Assembly (NCBI GenBank): GCA_016169945.1 | Contig: JADLSH010000377.1 | Span: 806,001 to 870,000, forward strand | DNA from: Trachythela sp. YZ-2020 | Taxonomy: Eukaryota > Cnidaria > Anthozoa > Malacalcyonacea > Clavulariidae | Length of the DNA stretch: 64,000 nucleotides | Direction of reading: 5' to 3' | Shown here: positions 41,904 to 53,637 of the stretch, piece after piece | How the letters are laid out: every line of letters starts with the position of its first letter | Position numbering within the stretch: position 1 is the first letter of the stretch | Translations under genes and position numbers: made by a program | Notes under the pieces: model-generated | Seen by the model: the letters and a program-made list of their open reading frames with translations, nothing else | Database searches by the model: none | What the model was told of the DNA's origin: nothing

Positions 41904-44900
41904 GAAAAACCCGGAATACTAAAAGCCGGAATCTCTAAAACCCGGAATACTAAAAGCCGGAATCTCTAAAACCCGGAATACTAAAAGCCGGAATCTCTAA
42001 ATCCCGGAATACTAAAAGCCAGAATCTCTAAAACCTGGAATACTAAAAGCCGAAATCTCTAAAACCCGGAATACTAAAAGCCGGAATCTCTAAAACCCGG
42101 AACACTAAAAGCCAAACATATCCGAATTTCTAAGCAATCGTTTAACTAGATTTTGCGCAAATCGTTTCTGAATATAGTCTTAATCAGCTATGTAATTCTT
42201 TTGTCTGACAAGATTGAATATATATTTAGAATTTCGTGTTTTCAAGGGTTGTGTTACTATCATGCTTTATACCACTAAAATGGGCGTGAATCTATACAAC
42301 ATAGTCGATTGTCTAGGCAATAGTATGACCGGATTTTGCGCAAATTGTTTCTCAATATAGATGTTTAAACTATAGAGCACGCGCTGTAAATTCTATAGTC
42401 TGACGCAATGTATAAATACTAAAAAGTGTATTATGAATATCTATTTCAAATTCGGGTTTTATAGACTTGCGCTGCTAATAGCGCTTTATATCGCTAAAAC
42501 GGGCAAGAAAATCTATACAACCTGAGTCTAATTTCCAAGCAATAGCATGAATAGATTTTTCGCAAATTGTTTCTGAATATAGATATTGGCTAAAGCACGC
42601 TATGTAATTCTATAGTCTGACAGATGCAACCACCCATTAGCTTTCATTAACTGTAAAATTTAACCTAAAATGAACGGTATTTTCATGCTTTGCCTTCGTC
42701 ATTTGAAGTTTTTGAGATTTAATATGTTGTTTCTTATCCTATAACATATATATATTTGAATTTATACTAAAATATTTTTAAGAGTAATTGCTGCCGAAGG
42801 CAGCACACTATTCTTGACATGGCAAGGTTTCTCCAGAGTTCACTCGACCCAGTCTTTTGCGCCGACCTATGCATAGTCGAGATCTGGATCTTGCGTCGGC
42901 GTCTGTCAGTTGTCGCAATTCCGGGCAGAAAGTCGAGCTCAAGGAGAATTTACAAATGGGGGGAGAGACGAGAAAATATTGTATTGCGCGCGCATGTTTT
43001 GTTCCATGTGATCTGCAAGTTCACAACTCTCAAGATTTTACAAGCTTTTTATTCTGGATTTCTGGATCTGACTAGATGCAAAATATACAAACATTTCCCA
43101 AAGAAACACAGGTAAGTATGGCTTTATTTCTTTCTGCCGATATTCATTAAGGTGATGAACTGTTTTGTGTTCATTCTAGAGGAAAGCAATGTGCTTTTAT
43201 GAGTTTATCGGCGCTTCTTTCAGCACGAAATATTCCAATAAGTCTTAATACAATGAGACAAAATGTATTTATAAGCCCTGAGTATTGGCTTATTTAATAT
43301 TAGTCCTAGACCCTGGTGTAGAATATTTGTCTATAGATAACTTACCAACAATAGTTAGTGTTTATAATTCATGTTTACGATGACAAATAATTGTACGATG
43401 ACAATTTCATCTCATTAGGCCATTACAGATGGTGTAATATACCATATTTTTTGTAAGTTTGTCACAACCATTTTTTTGAAGTAAATATACCATAATTTAT
43501 CAACCAAATTTGGTTTTCATTTTCTGCCTCAACAGGCGGATCAATGTTACTTTGTAACTGGCCCTGCCACAATGGGCAGATCAATATTTTTGCCTCAACG
43601 GGCTCGAACGTTACTTTGTGCCACAACTGGCCCTGCCGCAATGGGCAGATCAATATTTTGTGCCTCAACGGGCTCAAACATGCTTTCTTACAAGATATGT
43701 CGGTCTGTGACCGACACAGTTAATATATCGCCTGTGCAGACAAAAACCACCCCACGTAGCACAAAATATCAACCTACCTGTTGTGGTAGAGCCCATTGAG
43801 GCACAAAATATTGATCTGCCCATTGTACCAGAAAGAAACATTGATCTACCCATTGGGCTATTCCATATAATACCATACCCCCCCCCCCTATCAAGGACCC
43901 TGGAATTCTTCAAGGGTAAGGGGCCATTTTGCCTTGGAATTCTTCAGGGTTGTGACTATTTATGCTTGGAATTCTTCAGGGGTTGAGTAAAAAAATTGCA
44001 TTATTCAGGGGGTTGCAGTCAAATTCTTCAGGGGTAATAGCTATAAGACAGGAATTCTTCAGGGGAAGGTGTTGTAAATATCAAATTCCTCAGGTGGGCT
44101 GTGCTGTTGAAAGTCAGGAATTCTTCAGGGTTATAGAAAAACCCCTGTCCTCGATAGGCGGGGGGGGGGGATGTTACGGATTTTAAATGGTATAGCTCAT
44201 TGTGATAGAGCCTGTTGAGGCACAAAATAGAACTGATCTGCCCATTGTGGTGGAGCGCGTTCAGGCACAAAATATTATTGATCTGCCCATTGTGGCAGAG
44301 CCAGTTGTGGCACAAAGTAACATTGACTGCCTGTTGGGGCAGAAAATGAAAACCAAATTTGGTTGATAAATTATGGTATATTTACTTGAAAAAAATGGTT
44401 GTTACAAACTTACAAAATAATATGGATATATTACATCATCTGTAATGGGATGGAATCTGCGATATAAAGAATTAAATATTTCCAACATATGTCATGTGGA
44501 TCCCTGCTCACAGTTGTTTTGGAGAGATATACTATTATGTTGGTTTGCTGTATAATCATGTATTTTGACAATTCACTGGACAGTACAGATGAACACTGAT
44601 GGAAGCTAAGTGCTAAATAAATATGAAATGAAATATCTACAGATTGGGAAGAAAAACTGTTGTGACATGTTTGTTTAGCACATGGCAAGTGCAGTATCAA
44701 TATCTTATGAACACAGACAACATGCAAACTATTATTGTACCACAAAGATATTAAAAGACATTGTCTCTACACTCCAAATTTATTTGCAATTGCAAGATGT
44801 AATTGAAGTAAAGAATGATTTCTAATAACAGGAACAATAATGTTGGTACCAAGAATTCCATTGACAATAGTCTGAACACTCTGATATGTGGCTTTGAAAG

Positions 44901-46558
44901 CCACATGTGTACTTCTTATATATTAATATGTTATTATTTACAATAATCACAGTGTTGTAATCACAGTGTTGTAATCTCATCGTTTGGACAAGAGAATAAA
45001 TCTATACATACAGTGTGCCATTAGCAATATAAATACGTTCAATATTATTATTTGGTCGAGGAATTTTGCATGCAGTTTGGGCGTCAAGGCAGCACTTTCC
45101 TTGCGATAGTAACTCCTAGTCAATGACCTACGCACTGTTTGCAAATAATCAACTATACTGCTGCATGCAAATACGGCAATAATCAATAGCATGTATGTAA
45201 AAGAGGCACTTACCCGTGTAAAACGTTTCAAAATTAAAAAATCTTGTTTTTCTACGGTCTTCAAAGTTTAATTAAAGTGAAAGTCCTCTAAAAATGTTTA
45301 ATTTATCTTGTTTCGGAGACTTTATTTGTCTGTAATATGTCCCGACTCCGAGCATGCAAACAAAACAAAACCTTTTTTGAATAATGGCAGTTAAATTTCT
45401 GACGTATACATTGAAAAACAATTTTTTTGTCTTAGCCAATCATGTGATTGCTAGTTACCAGTTTTCGTTCGACCTGAACTCACGCATGCGCATAACGTAG
45501 AAAACCGTCCATGGCATCGCGGAGGACGACTTTGGATTCCGCTACGTTGTGACATAACCCCGGTTGGGGGTAAATATCAGAGCGGAATTAGTACCCTCGC
45601 ATGGCGCTCGGGGATGCCTGTTTTTAAATACATGATTTATACATCATGTCTAACTAAACAATAACAGCGGTGATTTAGGTTCGATATTCAGAAACAATTT
45701 GCGCAAATTCCATTCATCTATTGCTTCGAATTTCGACACCCGTTTTAGTGCTGTAAAGCATCATTGAGTAGCACAAGCCGAAATTTTAAGATACAACGGT
45801 GGGTGTTTGCATCTGTCAGACTATAGAATATACAGCGGGTGTTTTTATTAGTATAGATAACATTTATACTCAGAAACAATTTGCGCAAAATCCATTCATA
45901 CTATTGCTTAACATTTCGACTATGTTGTATAGATTTTCACACCCGTTTTAGCGGTAGAAAGCATTATAGCAGCACAAACCTATAACACCTGAAATTTTTA
46001 GACACATGAATTCTGCATGTTTATCTGTCATTCAAACTATGGAATTACAGCGCGTGCTTTAGTATAGACATCTATATTCAGAAACAATTAGCACAAAATC
46101 CATTCATGATATTGATTAGAAATTACACTATATGTTGTATAGATTTTCTCGCTCATTTTAGCGATATAAAGCGCAAGCCTATAAAACCTGAATTTTAAAT
46201 AGATATATTCACAATACAATTCTTAGTGTTTACATCGTGTTAGACTCGTAGAATTACAGCGTGTTCGCTAGTTTAGACATCATATACTATTGCTTAGAAA
46301 TTCGACTATGTTGAAATACAGTATAATGTGCCTTGAAATCCCGAAATTTTGAAGATGTATTTGGGTCAGCTACGCGTTTTTACATTAATTAAAGTCTATC
46401 ATGAAAGATTAATATATAATTTAGTATTTTAGTATTCCGGGTTTTAGTGATTCCGTGTTTTAGTATTCTGGGTTTTAGAGATTCCGGCTTTTAGCATTCC
46501 GTGTTTTAGAGATTCCGGCTTTTGGTATTTCGGGTTTTAGAGATTCCGGCTTTTAGTC
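41904..46558. mobile_element. Foldback-like element, right copy
   Basis: Same architecture as 3,341-9,660. 31-bp array of seven units (41,904-42,115), ~190-bp repeats (42,116-42,640), plus-strand exon module, inverted-repeat insert with minisatellites (43,415-44,445), minus-strand donor module (45,210-45,615), inverted ~190-bp repeats (45,670-46,400), and a four-unit inverted 31-bp array (46,432-46,558). It lacks the 1.9-kb segment with the 2A-like frame. It keeps the hairpin CTGCCGAAGGCAG (42,790) before the ACACTATTCTTGACATGG motif, which the left copy has lost. Confidence 0.6.
42795..43111 (+). other. Promoter-like module with first exon MQNIQTFPKETQ, right copy
   Basis: Counterpart of 4,203-4,517. 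ATG at 43,076, 12 codons, donor CAG|GTAAGTATG at 43,111/43,112. The frame and donor are preserved while the surrounding sequence has indels. A single-base indel upstream of the ATG shifts the longer open frames relative to the left copy, which supports the short ATG as the relevant start, if any. Confidence 0.45.
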
Positions 46559-47730
46559 TTTGTGACTATAGTTGTTAAGATCTATATTATATAATTTATA
46601 CTGAATTATCCTTGAAATGTTCAGTGAACAGCTTTTACTCTTTTCTGTCATTTAAGAAGGAATGCTTGAAATATTTATAAGAGCTTTCGAGATTAATAAA
46701 GTATCTATCTATCTATGCAAGTGTTACGCAATATATTGCGGCTTTTTGGGTTTTAGTTTGTCTGAAGTACGTACTTGGAAAAAGTAAATTAAAAGTGAGT
46801 CTCACGTCTCAAGTGAATACTCTTCGAAGTATTTTAATGTTGTTCTTGGGCCAGTTGCTTAGAAGGGTAACCAATCAGAATCGCGCATTTTATAGTTAAC
46901 CACCACTTAACTGCAAAACGGGTAAGTTTAATTAAAGGCATAAAGACGATAGCATACTGTCAAACATTGCTATTATAAATGATACTATTATCGTCTTAGG
47001 TATAATCTCTGACGTTAAAGTTGGATGATTACCTTTTTGGTAAACACTGTATGTTTCAAGCATATAGTTAAGTGCTTCGGCAGGTTACGGCAGATTAAAT
47101 ATATTCTATAGCTCTTGCAACACTGCACGCGGTCGCTACGTATTAACTAGATTGTTGATACCAGGGACTTGACAGCTCAATTGCCGTAGTATCATTGCGT
47201 CAGCCTGCTTCGCTGAATGCGCAGGTTCAAATCGTGCTTATGTCAACTGCATATTTCGTGTATCATATCACCCTATATATAGTCCCTAGGTTATGATATT
47301 ATAATTTTCATAATATGAATATTGACAATATCTTACCTTCTCGATGAACACAAGTACCGCATAGTGCTTTAACTTGACTTAATTCAGTTTTCAAACTTGA
47401 AATTTCATGTTCCATACTCGTCAGCACATTTTTCACATCTGTGATCTCTGGTTTTAAGCCACAGGTAGCCACAGAAAAGTTTCTCTTCACCATGCACAGT
47501 TCTGCATCTTCGAAGTACACAGCATTAATGCTGAAAAAAAAAGAGTATGTCTTTATATGAGTCAATATTTGTAAATATGTCTCTTCCCAATTTGATGTCA
47601 AGTATACTCTTAAACTACTTCATCTGTCTTGGTATTGATGGCACAGTGGTAGGTTACTCCAAGTACTTTTCACCTCTATGACCTGGTTAGGATTTCTGCA
47701 GAATTTAACAGTTGCCTGATTATAATTTCA
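46559..47730. mobile_element. Right-only insertion: retrotransposon 3' end plus exon-bearing segment
   Basis: Absent from the left copy, where the array end meets CTCAGTCGCCTGAG directly (9,656). 46,560-46,715 ends AATAAAGTATCTATCTATCT, the 3' terminus typical of an L2/CR1-like element on the plus strand. The remainder, about 46,716-47,730, contains a spliced-looking minus-strand exon (47,337-47,530) and otherwise nothing recognised. Confidence 0.6.
47337..47530 (-). CDS. Internal exon with coiled-coil segment, gene unknown
   Basis: Minus strand. Acceptor with long pyrimidine tract (CTTTTTTTTTTCAG, exon start 47,530) and consensus donor (GAAG|GTAAGA, exon end 47,337), open throughout 194 nt in one frame. 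It encodes NAVYFEDAELCMVKRNFSV, a polar heptad-like stretch (VKNVLTSMEHEISSLKTELS) and CGTCVHREG. The Cys-rich and coiled-coil layout resembles stalk exons of secreted cnidarian lectin/fibrinogen-like proteins, but I cannot assign it. No partner exons are visible within the insertion. Confidence 0.4.
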
Positions 47731-47825
47731 ACTCAGTCGCCTGAGAAAACAATACTTCCAGTTATACTCTACCGAAACAGAGCATAATTTTCCACTCATA
47801 CTCTGGCTGCAATAACACTGGACCA

Positions 47826-47885
47826 CTAAAGGCCGTTTTCCATTACGGTCGCTCCATCGCTTTGCCGGCCCTGTCGGAGCGAACA
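47826..47885. repeat. Truncated MITE (AGGCCGTTTTCC end only)
   Basis: Left end of the MITE that is complete at 9,741-9,986. Here it is cut by TATATA repeats and the hairpin at 47,933. Confidence 0.6.
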
Positions 47886-47932
47886 TTATATATACATATA
47901 TACGTATATTCGTATGTATATATATATATATA

Positions 47933-48019
47933 CCTCAAAACTTGTCTGCAACAGGCTGTTTCATCTGTAAAAGAATCATCAGGCAGATGAAACAGCCTGT
48001 TGCAGACAAGTTTTGAGGT
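47933..48019 (-). ncRNA. 87-bp hairpin with hammerhead-ribozyme-like core
   Basis: Two perfect 35-bp inverted arms (CCTCAAAACTTGTCTGCAAC...) around a 17-bp loop. On the minus strand the order is UCUGC, CUGAUGA, a 13-nt weak stem-loop, GAAA, CAGCCUG, UU, GCAGA. This fits a type I hammerhead with a 5-bp stem I and minimal stem III, the form reported in Penelope-like retroelements. Stem II is poor (three pairs), and the long perfect arms would compete with the ribozyme fold, so activity is uncertain. Right copy only. Confidence 0.4.
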
Positions 48020-48099
48020 AAGCGAAAACTGTATAATTTGCTCTAACTATATGTTGTCGAGCACTCATTGCGTTTTGTAGACCTAAACCTACACGTAAA

Positions 48100-50240
48100 A
48101 GTCTATAGTAGTTTAGTACAAAGATATTTTGTGGATTTCTAAAGGTAAAAAATATACAAAAATAGGCCCTCTAGTGGTTATTGAATCTGCTTCCCCGCTG
48201 GAGCCTTTATATGACAACAGCGCCATTCAGTCACGACCCAGTGAACAGTCAGAACAGAATGTTTTTTTGTTGTTGAAATTACACTGTTCTCTATGCCGTT
48301 CAGTCGCGGCATTATTTTTGACTGATTTTACGTCTATTCAAAAGTCCTATGCATTCCGCGGATCCCACCTTCCTCTATGGCTCTACCCACAAGTTCCACC
48401 ATGTATATATAGCAGGGTGTTAATTATCTATGGACGTATGGTATAGGAGTATGATTATAAAATGCAAAATCTTTTACTTGTGAACATATATTAAAACCCC
48501 CGCTCACAGCCCAGAACTGACTGCTAAATACTGTAACTTACCAATTAAAGACGAAGAAAAGTGATGCGGCGAATAGAACAAAGTCACTTCTCTCCATATT
48601 GAAGTTCGAATGATTAGATATCCTGGTTCGACGAAACTTTATACTCATAAAATGACGTGGCGCTGCGTCATCAAGTGTAAGAGCATAAACTGAAGGTCAT
48701 ATTTTTAAATGTGTGCGTTATGGCATGACGACATTATTACTTTATTTCCCGACAAAATACTTGTGACCCGTGACCAAAACTTGCATGGGAAGATTGTTTT
48801 CGGTGTGATAAAAATTCAATTTCGCACATGAAATAGATAAATTAATACTGCATCTTTATTGCGTGTGATCTTTTTCGACTCTGGAGCTGGAAAAGTGCTG
48901 AAATTATATCAATTAATAATGCTAATGAATTGATGAAATACATACTGCACATTTTTGCCGCACGTGCTGAGTATATGCATGATCAGATAGTGACGCGTTA
49001 TTGTAGGTATTATAGTAACGAGCCTGTGCAGGCACAGGCGTTGCGGGTTATCGCTTGCGACAGGCGACAGATGGTATGTATTTTCATTTATTTAACTTCC
49101 AATAGTCTTTATTGAGTTTTATTGTGTATAGTTTACTTTTTACAACAATTTATTTTCGCCTGGGTTTTTCTGTGTTATTACTCATACGCTAGTCTCAGTG
49201 TTTCTCTGGTGACTTCCCACTGGTCCGAAGGTTCACTAGTCCGAAATACGCGAGTTCTGAATTGCAATTATGCGTCCAACTGGGTAGGAATAGACACGAA
49301 AGACAGTTAAGGCACAGGTTAAGCCGATGTTATACGCCTTTTTCAACGATTTTCAACGACGATTTGATGCTACACGAAATTTGATTGGTTTGGCAATGAA
49401 CGCATTCCTCGTCAGTTGGAAATTGTCGCGTCAACATCACTGTCGCGGAAGTTATGCTGCATGATAGCTCAAAATAATTAATTATGATAATATGTTAAGT
49501 ATGTAGATGGTTTCCTGCACAATTTAGTTGTTTGTGCCAAAAACATAATTATGAGCTGGCGTATAGATAAACTTATCAATTAACGCTTTGGCAGCCAAGC
49601 ACGGAAACGTCTGATTGCGTGATTCAAGGCTGTATTATAAAAGGAGTTGTAAATTGTACATCAGTAGACTTAGATTGATATTGTATTGAAGATTGTATTG
49701 ACCAGTAGATCTACTCGGATTGACGGGTATCGAGATTGATACAGATTGTTGGATTGGTGTATATACATATACCTTGCAAACGAAATTTGAAATAAAGAAA
49801 AATACAAAAAAAACACCCGATAGATACAGTCCCTTAATTTGGAACCAGCGTATGGGAACTTCATATTATGAACTGTGCATATTATGCAACTTTTTGCAGG
49901 CAGTTCTTGACTCGTTAAGATTAGGAAAATATATATATTTCCTTCGATGCACATTTCTTTATGTAGCTTTACATAAATAGCAAAATTGCTATGGTAGTAT
50001 GACAATTGTTCAAAGGATAGGTCTATTTATTGTAGCTATTTGTAGTATATTAATACATAATAAACAGTTGAATATTGCGATACTCATATTTAAATGTTCC
50101 CATTTCAGTGAGACAACAACGGTCATCATTAGATCATGTGCAACGAGTGGCAAATCACTGATTTAAATCTGGAGACCTTAATAAATCTGGACACTCACAA
50201 TAAATATAGACAAATCACAAAAATATAGAAAAATCACAAA
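48100..50240. other. Single-copy intergenic DNA, right copy
   Basis: Collinear with 10,110-12,275. No gene is recognised. Differences are small indels, including the loss of the MAARW start/donor segment near 49,070. Confidence 0.6.
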
Positions 50241-51441
50241 CAAATCGCAAAAAAAAATCACAAAAGATTTTAAAAATTACAAAAAAATCACAAGATTTTT
50301 AATCTCGTACACTTTTTAGGAGTTATTTGCCCCTCGATGTGCAACATACCATGATGTCATAACTCAACAAAATTTGATTTTTTTCTTATTACTGGCGCCA
50401 TGCAATACCTGTATCCTTCTCAATTAATATAAGGTTCAAAAGTATATATTTAAACATGCGACGACTGTACGTATAGCCTGAACCGAACACTAACAAAACC
50501 CTAAATCTGAACCAAGCCATTAGTAAGCAAAACTATTAATACCTTTTTCCTTAAAAACAAAATATTTTTAAAGCGAAAAAATTTAACAATAACTTGTTAA
50601 ATAACAACCTCTAGCTATATAGCGCTCAACATCTCTGACTCCATTAATGTTGTCGGTCTTCAATTTCCGAAGTTGTTTTTCCAACCGTTGCCAGGCGACG
50701 CCTTCGTGTGGGATGTCCGCCATTATCCATGGAACGGATGGCTTGGTCAGTTTGAGCCTGAAGATCTTTTAAATGCCTTATAAAGATTCACAAGTTCGAA
50801 TGACGTACTTGTACGCGGTTGTTCCATGCGCGATGAAACCCTTAATAAAAATACCACTATAATTGAACAAAAGCTAGTAATATACAAGGACAAATAGTTA
50901 CGTGTATATGAATAAATGGCGAGGTTCCAGTTTTCTCATATCATTCCCAATCTATCACACTTTTTGTATTTTAAGTTATGACGTCACTGGTTGTTCTTGG
51001 GATGGCAGCAAAAAGGAGAAAGTCTGATATCTCAGAGTTGATTCAACAAAATGAAATGAAATTTGGTACAATTAGTAAGTGCACTTAAGAAAAAATTTTG
51101 GTTTGTTTATGTGGTTGTTATGACAACACGCTAGATACCATATACGAAGATAAGAATTAATGAGAATCACCTTTGAGATATCAGACATTCTTCTTTTTCA
51201 AACACAATTCCATCTCAAGAACAACCAGTGACGTCAAAACACAGCCAGTGACGTCAAAACACAGCCAGTGACGTCAAAACACAGCCAGTGACGTCAAAAC
51301 ACAGCCAGTGTTTAACAAAAAGTGTGATAACTTGGGAATTAGATGAGATACGAATACACTGTAATTATACCACCAATTCTTCATTATCATATGAATGAAA
51401 AAAAAATGCTGCTGTAGCTACGCTAGGTGGTAACGGCATAA
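50241..51441. mobile_element. Right-only insertion with CRE-bearing palindrome
   Basis: Inserted where the left copy reads through at about 12,276. It contains imperfect inverted arms: ATCACACTTTTTGT, TTATGACGTCACTGGTTGTT (50,954-50,998) and their complement (51,215-51,330). A 20-bp tandem repeat sits in one arm. No gene was found in 50,241-50,950. Confidence 0.55.
51221..51310. repeat. 20-bp tandem repeat carrying TGACGTCA (CRE) sites
   Basis: Four units of CCAGTGACGTCAAAACACAG at exact 20-bp spacing. Each contains the perfect CREB/ATF palindrome TGACGTCA (51,229, 51,249, 51,269, 51,289). A fifth site lies in the opposite arm at 50,979. Whether it binds CREB-type factors is inference. Confidence 0.8.
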
Positions 51442-51910
51442 TTAGAGACCTTTAGCATAGCGTAAATTTTTCAGACCGCGAACCACAAACCGCGGTTTCA
51501 GGTTAGCGGTTTGCCGTTAGACGTTAGGGCAGTTTGGTGCATTTAGCTTGACGTTGCATTTCTGCTTACCGCGTAATGAGTCCACCATGTTTTGTTTACT
51601 TCCGCATGGCTATTCTCACTTGCTCGGTAATAATCGGCATAACTCTTGTAAAAGTTATAATCTAAGGATAAAAATTGTAATGTATCAACAAAAAAGAGGC
51701 CAAAGAACTTTGCTTTAGTAGTTAAACGTGTGTTTGTAAACTTTAAATAGTGTTAAAACGTTGCCGTATTTCACTTACCGCTAGAACACCTTCTTGCGGT
51801 TGAAACGTCAACGTCAAACGCCAAACGCGACCGCAAGACCAGGGTCACGTGATATTTTGCGGTTTGCGGTTTGCGGTTTTTGCGAAAAACGCAATGCTAA
51901 AGGTCTCTAA
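51442..51910. mobile_element. MITE with TTAGAGACCTTTAGCAT termini
   Basis: 469 bp. Termini TTAGAGACCTTTAGCATAGC and GCAATGCTAAAGGTCTCTAA are inverted, with a further inverted subterminal GCGGTTTGCGGTTT/AAACCGC block. No coding capacity. The TTA/TAA borders would fit a Harbinger-type target, but this is not decisive. Right copy only. Confidence 0.75.
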
Positions 51911-52224
51911 TATGTAGAATTGAAGCACATTATGATTTCGGGTGACAGGGCACAAATTTATGCGTTCAGAATCTAAGAATATACGATTTTCTACACCATA
52001 TAACGTATTAATTGTTAATTAGCCATATCACAAAACGAATTGAAAGCATTTCTAGTCATATTACAAACATAATTTGGCCATCTTTAAAAATAAAGACTTC
52101 TTGGCTTTTCAAATATAGTATACTTTATGCTAGGCCTAGGTATATATTTTTGATGAACTGGAGAAGGACTCTGATCGTGATGCCACATTTCGTTAGCGGT
52201 GATTATTGTCTATCAGATTATTTT
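51911..52224. other. Intergenic DNA, right copy
   Basis: Matches 12,276-12,500 of the left copy; no gene seen. Confidence 0.5.
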
Positions 52225-52735
52225 TTAGTTGGCTTGTAAGTACTTAGACTTTTCTATTCCTAGCCCTTTTCCCTTCCCGCGAGAGCTGTAACACCAACTC
52301 CTATATATAGGCTATAAACACTTTTACGTCATCCGGCTAAGCTGGACATATTAATGAAATTTAGTTCGCTTGTATAAGGGCTTAGCTTTAGGCTTTTCTA
52401 TTCATAGCATTTTTCCCTTGCCGAGAGCTGTGACACCAACTCCTATATATAACACTTTTATGGGTAATTCGGCAAAGCTGGACATAATAATTATTATTTT
52501 GAAAGATGTGTTAATGTAATTTAGTTGGCTTGTAAGTATACTTATCCTTTCTATTCCTAGCCCTTTCCCCTTGCCGAGAGCTGTAACACAAACTCCTATA
52601 TATAACACTTTTACGTAATCCAGCTGAGCTGGACATATTAATGGTAATTTATTTCGCTTGTGTAAGGGGTTACCCTTAGGCTTTTATATTCCTAGCCCTT
52701 TTCCCTTGCCGAGAGCTGTAACACCAACTCTGGCT
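52225..52735. repeat. ~135-bp tandem repeat, about 3.7 copies
   Basis: Same unit as 12,911-13,255, with one more copy and small internal indels (for example a TAATTATTATTTTGAAAG insert near 52,488). Confidence 0.85.
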
Positions 52736-53629
52736 TAAAAAGTTGTATAAACAATTATTGAATTCTGTTTTTGTGATATCCGGAATTATCAAGGTATTTA
52801 TCAATTATCACTATATAAGTAGAAAAACTGTTTTATTATACATTGCATTGTTATTATACCCTCTTTCGATAAACAACAATTTAAATTCTGTGGCACGCAA
52901 CAACGTTAATTTAGTTCTCAAAAAAATAGATGATGTAGCCTATATATTATAAAACAAGACGCTCTATTGAGCGTGAAGTCGCTGGGTGCGCATAGGGCTA
53001 TTGAAATTACCCTAATTTTCCCGTATATATAAGATCATGCGCCTAGAAGCGAATATTTACTTGATAATTGCAAAGTCCCAGGTTACCTAAAATGTAGTAA
53101 ATACTACCTTTTAGCATAATCTCAAGAGTCAAGTTCTAGTTCAATGAGATCAGGGTGCTGTTGAGATTAGTGCTATTTCCGTGACCAATAGCCTGCAAAG
53201 CAGGCTCTTTTGGGTTAGAGTTAAGCTGGAGTTGCGTGATCATGTCAAGTCTTGGCCATGTGCCTGGTAGTGCGTCTTAGTATATTGTGCCTCTGGCTTT
53301 CTTATAACTAATTACATAAGTCGATCACGCGGCTTTATGGGGTCATGTTGTAATATGTATATGTCACGGAAACTAACGAATTTGTATAATTATATATACA
53401 TATAGCTTTTCACTTACAAAGACAAAGTTCTTTGTACAATTAACACACAACGACCATACATTAATATTTACTATATATACCAGTATCTTTAGCTATCGAA
53501 CCGAGTATATACTCTGTAGCGATATAATCCAGTACCCATGAGTCGTCCTGTCATTCTGTCAACATGCACAACATGCGGCATTAAACAATGCCTGCATTGA
53601 TCTAAAGTCTAAAGATGTACACCAATAGT
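52736..53629. other. Single-copy intergenic DNA, right copy
   Basis: Collinear with 16,094-16,960; the TTAA element of the left copy is absent at 52,745. No gene seen. Confidence 0.55.
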
Positions 53630-53637
53630 CTCGTACC

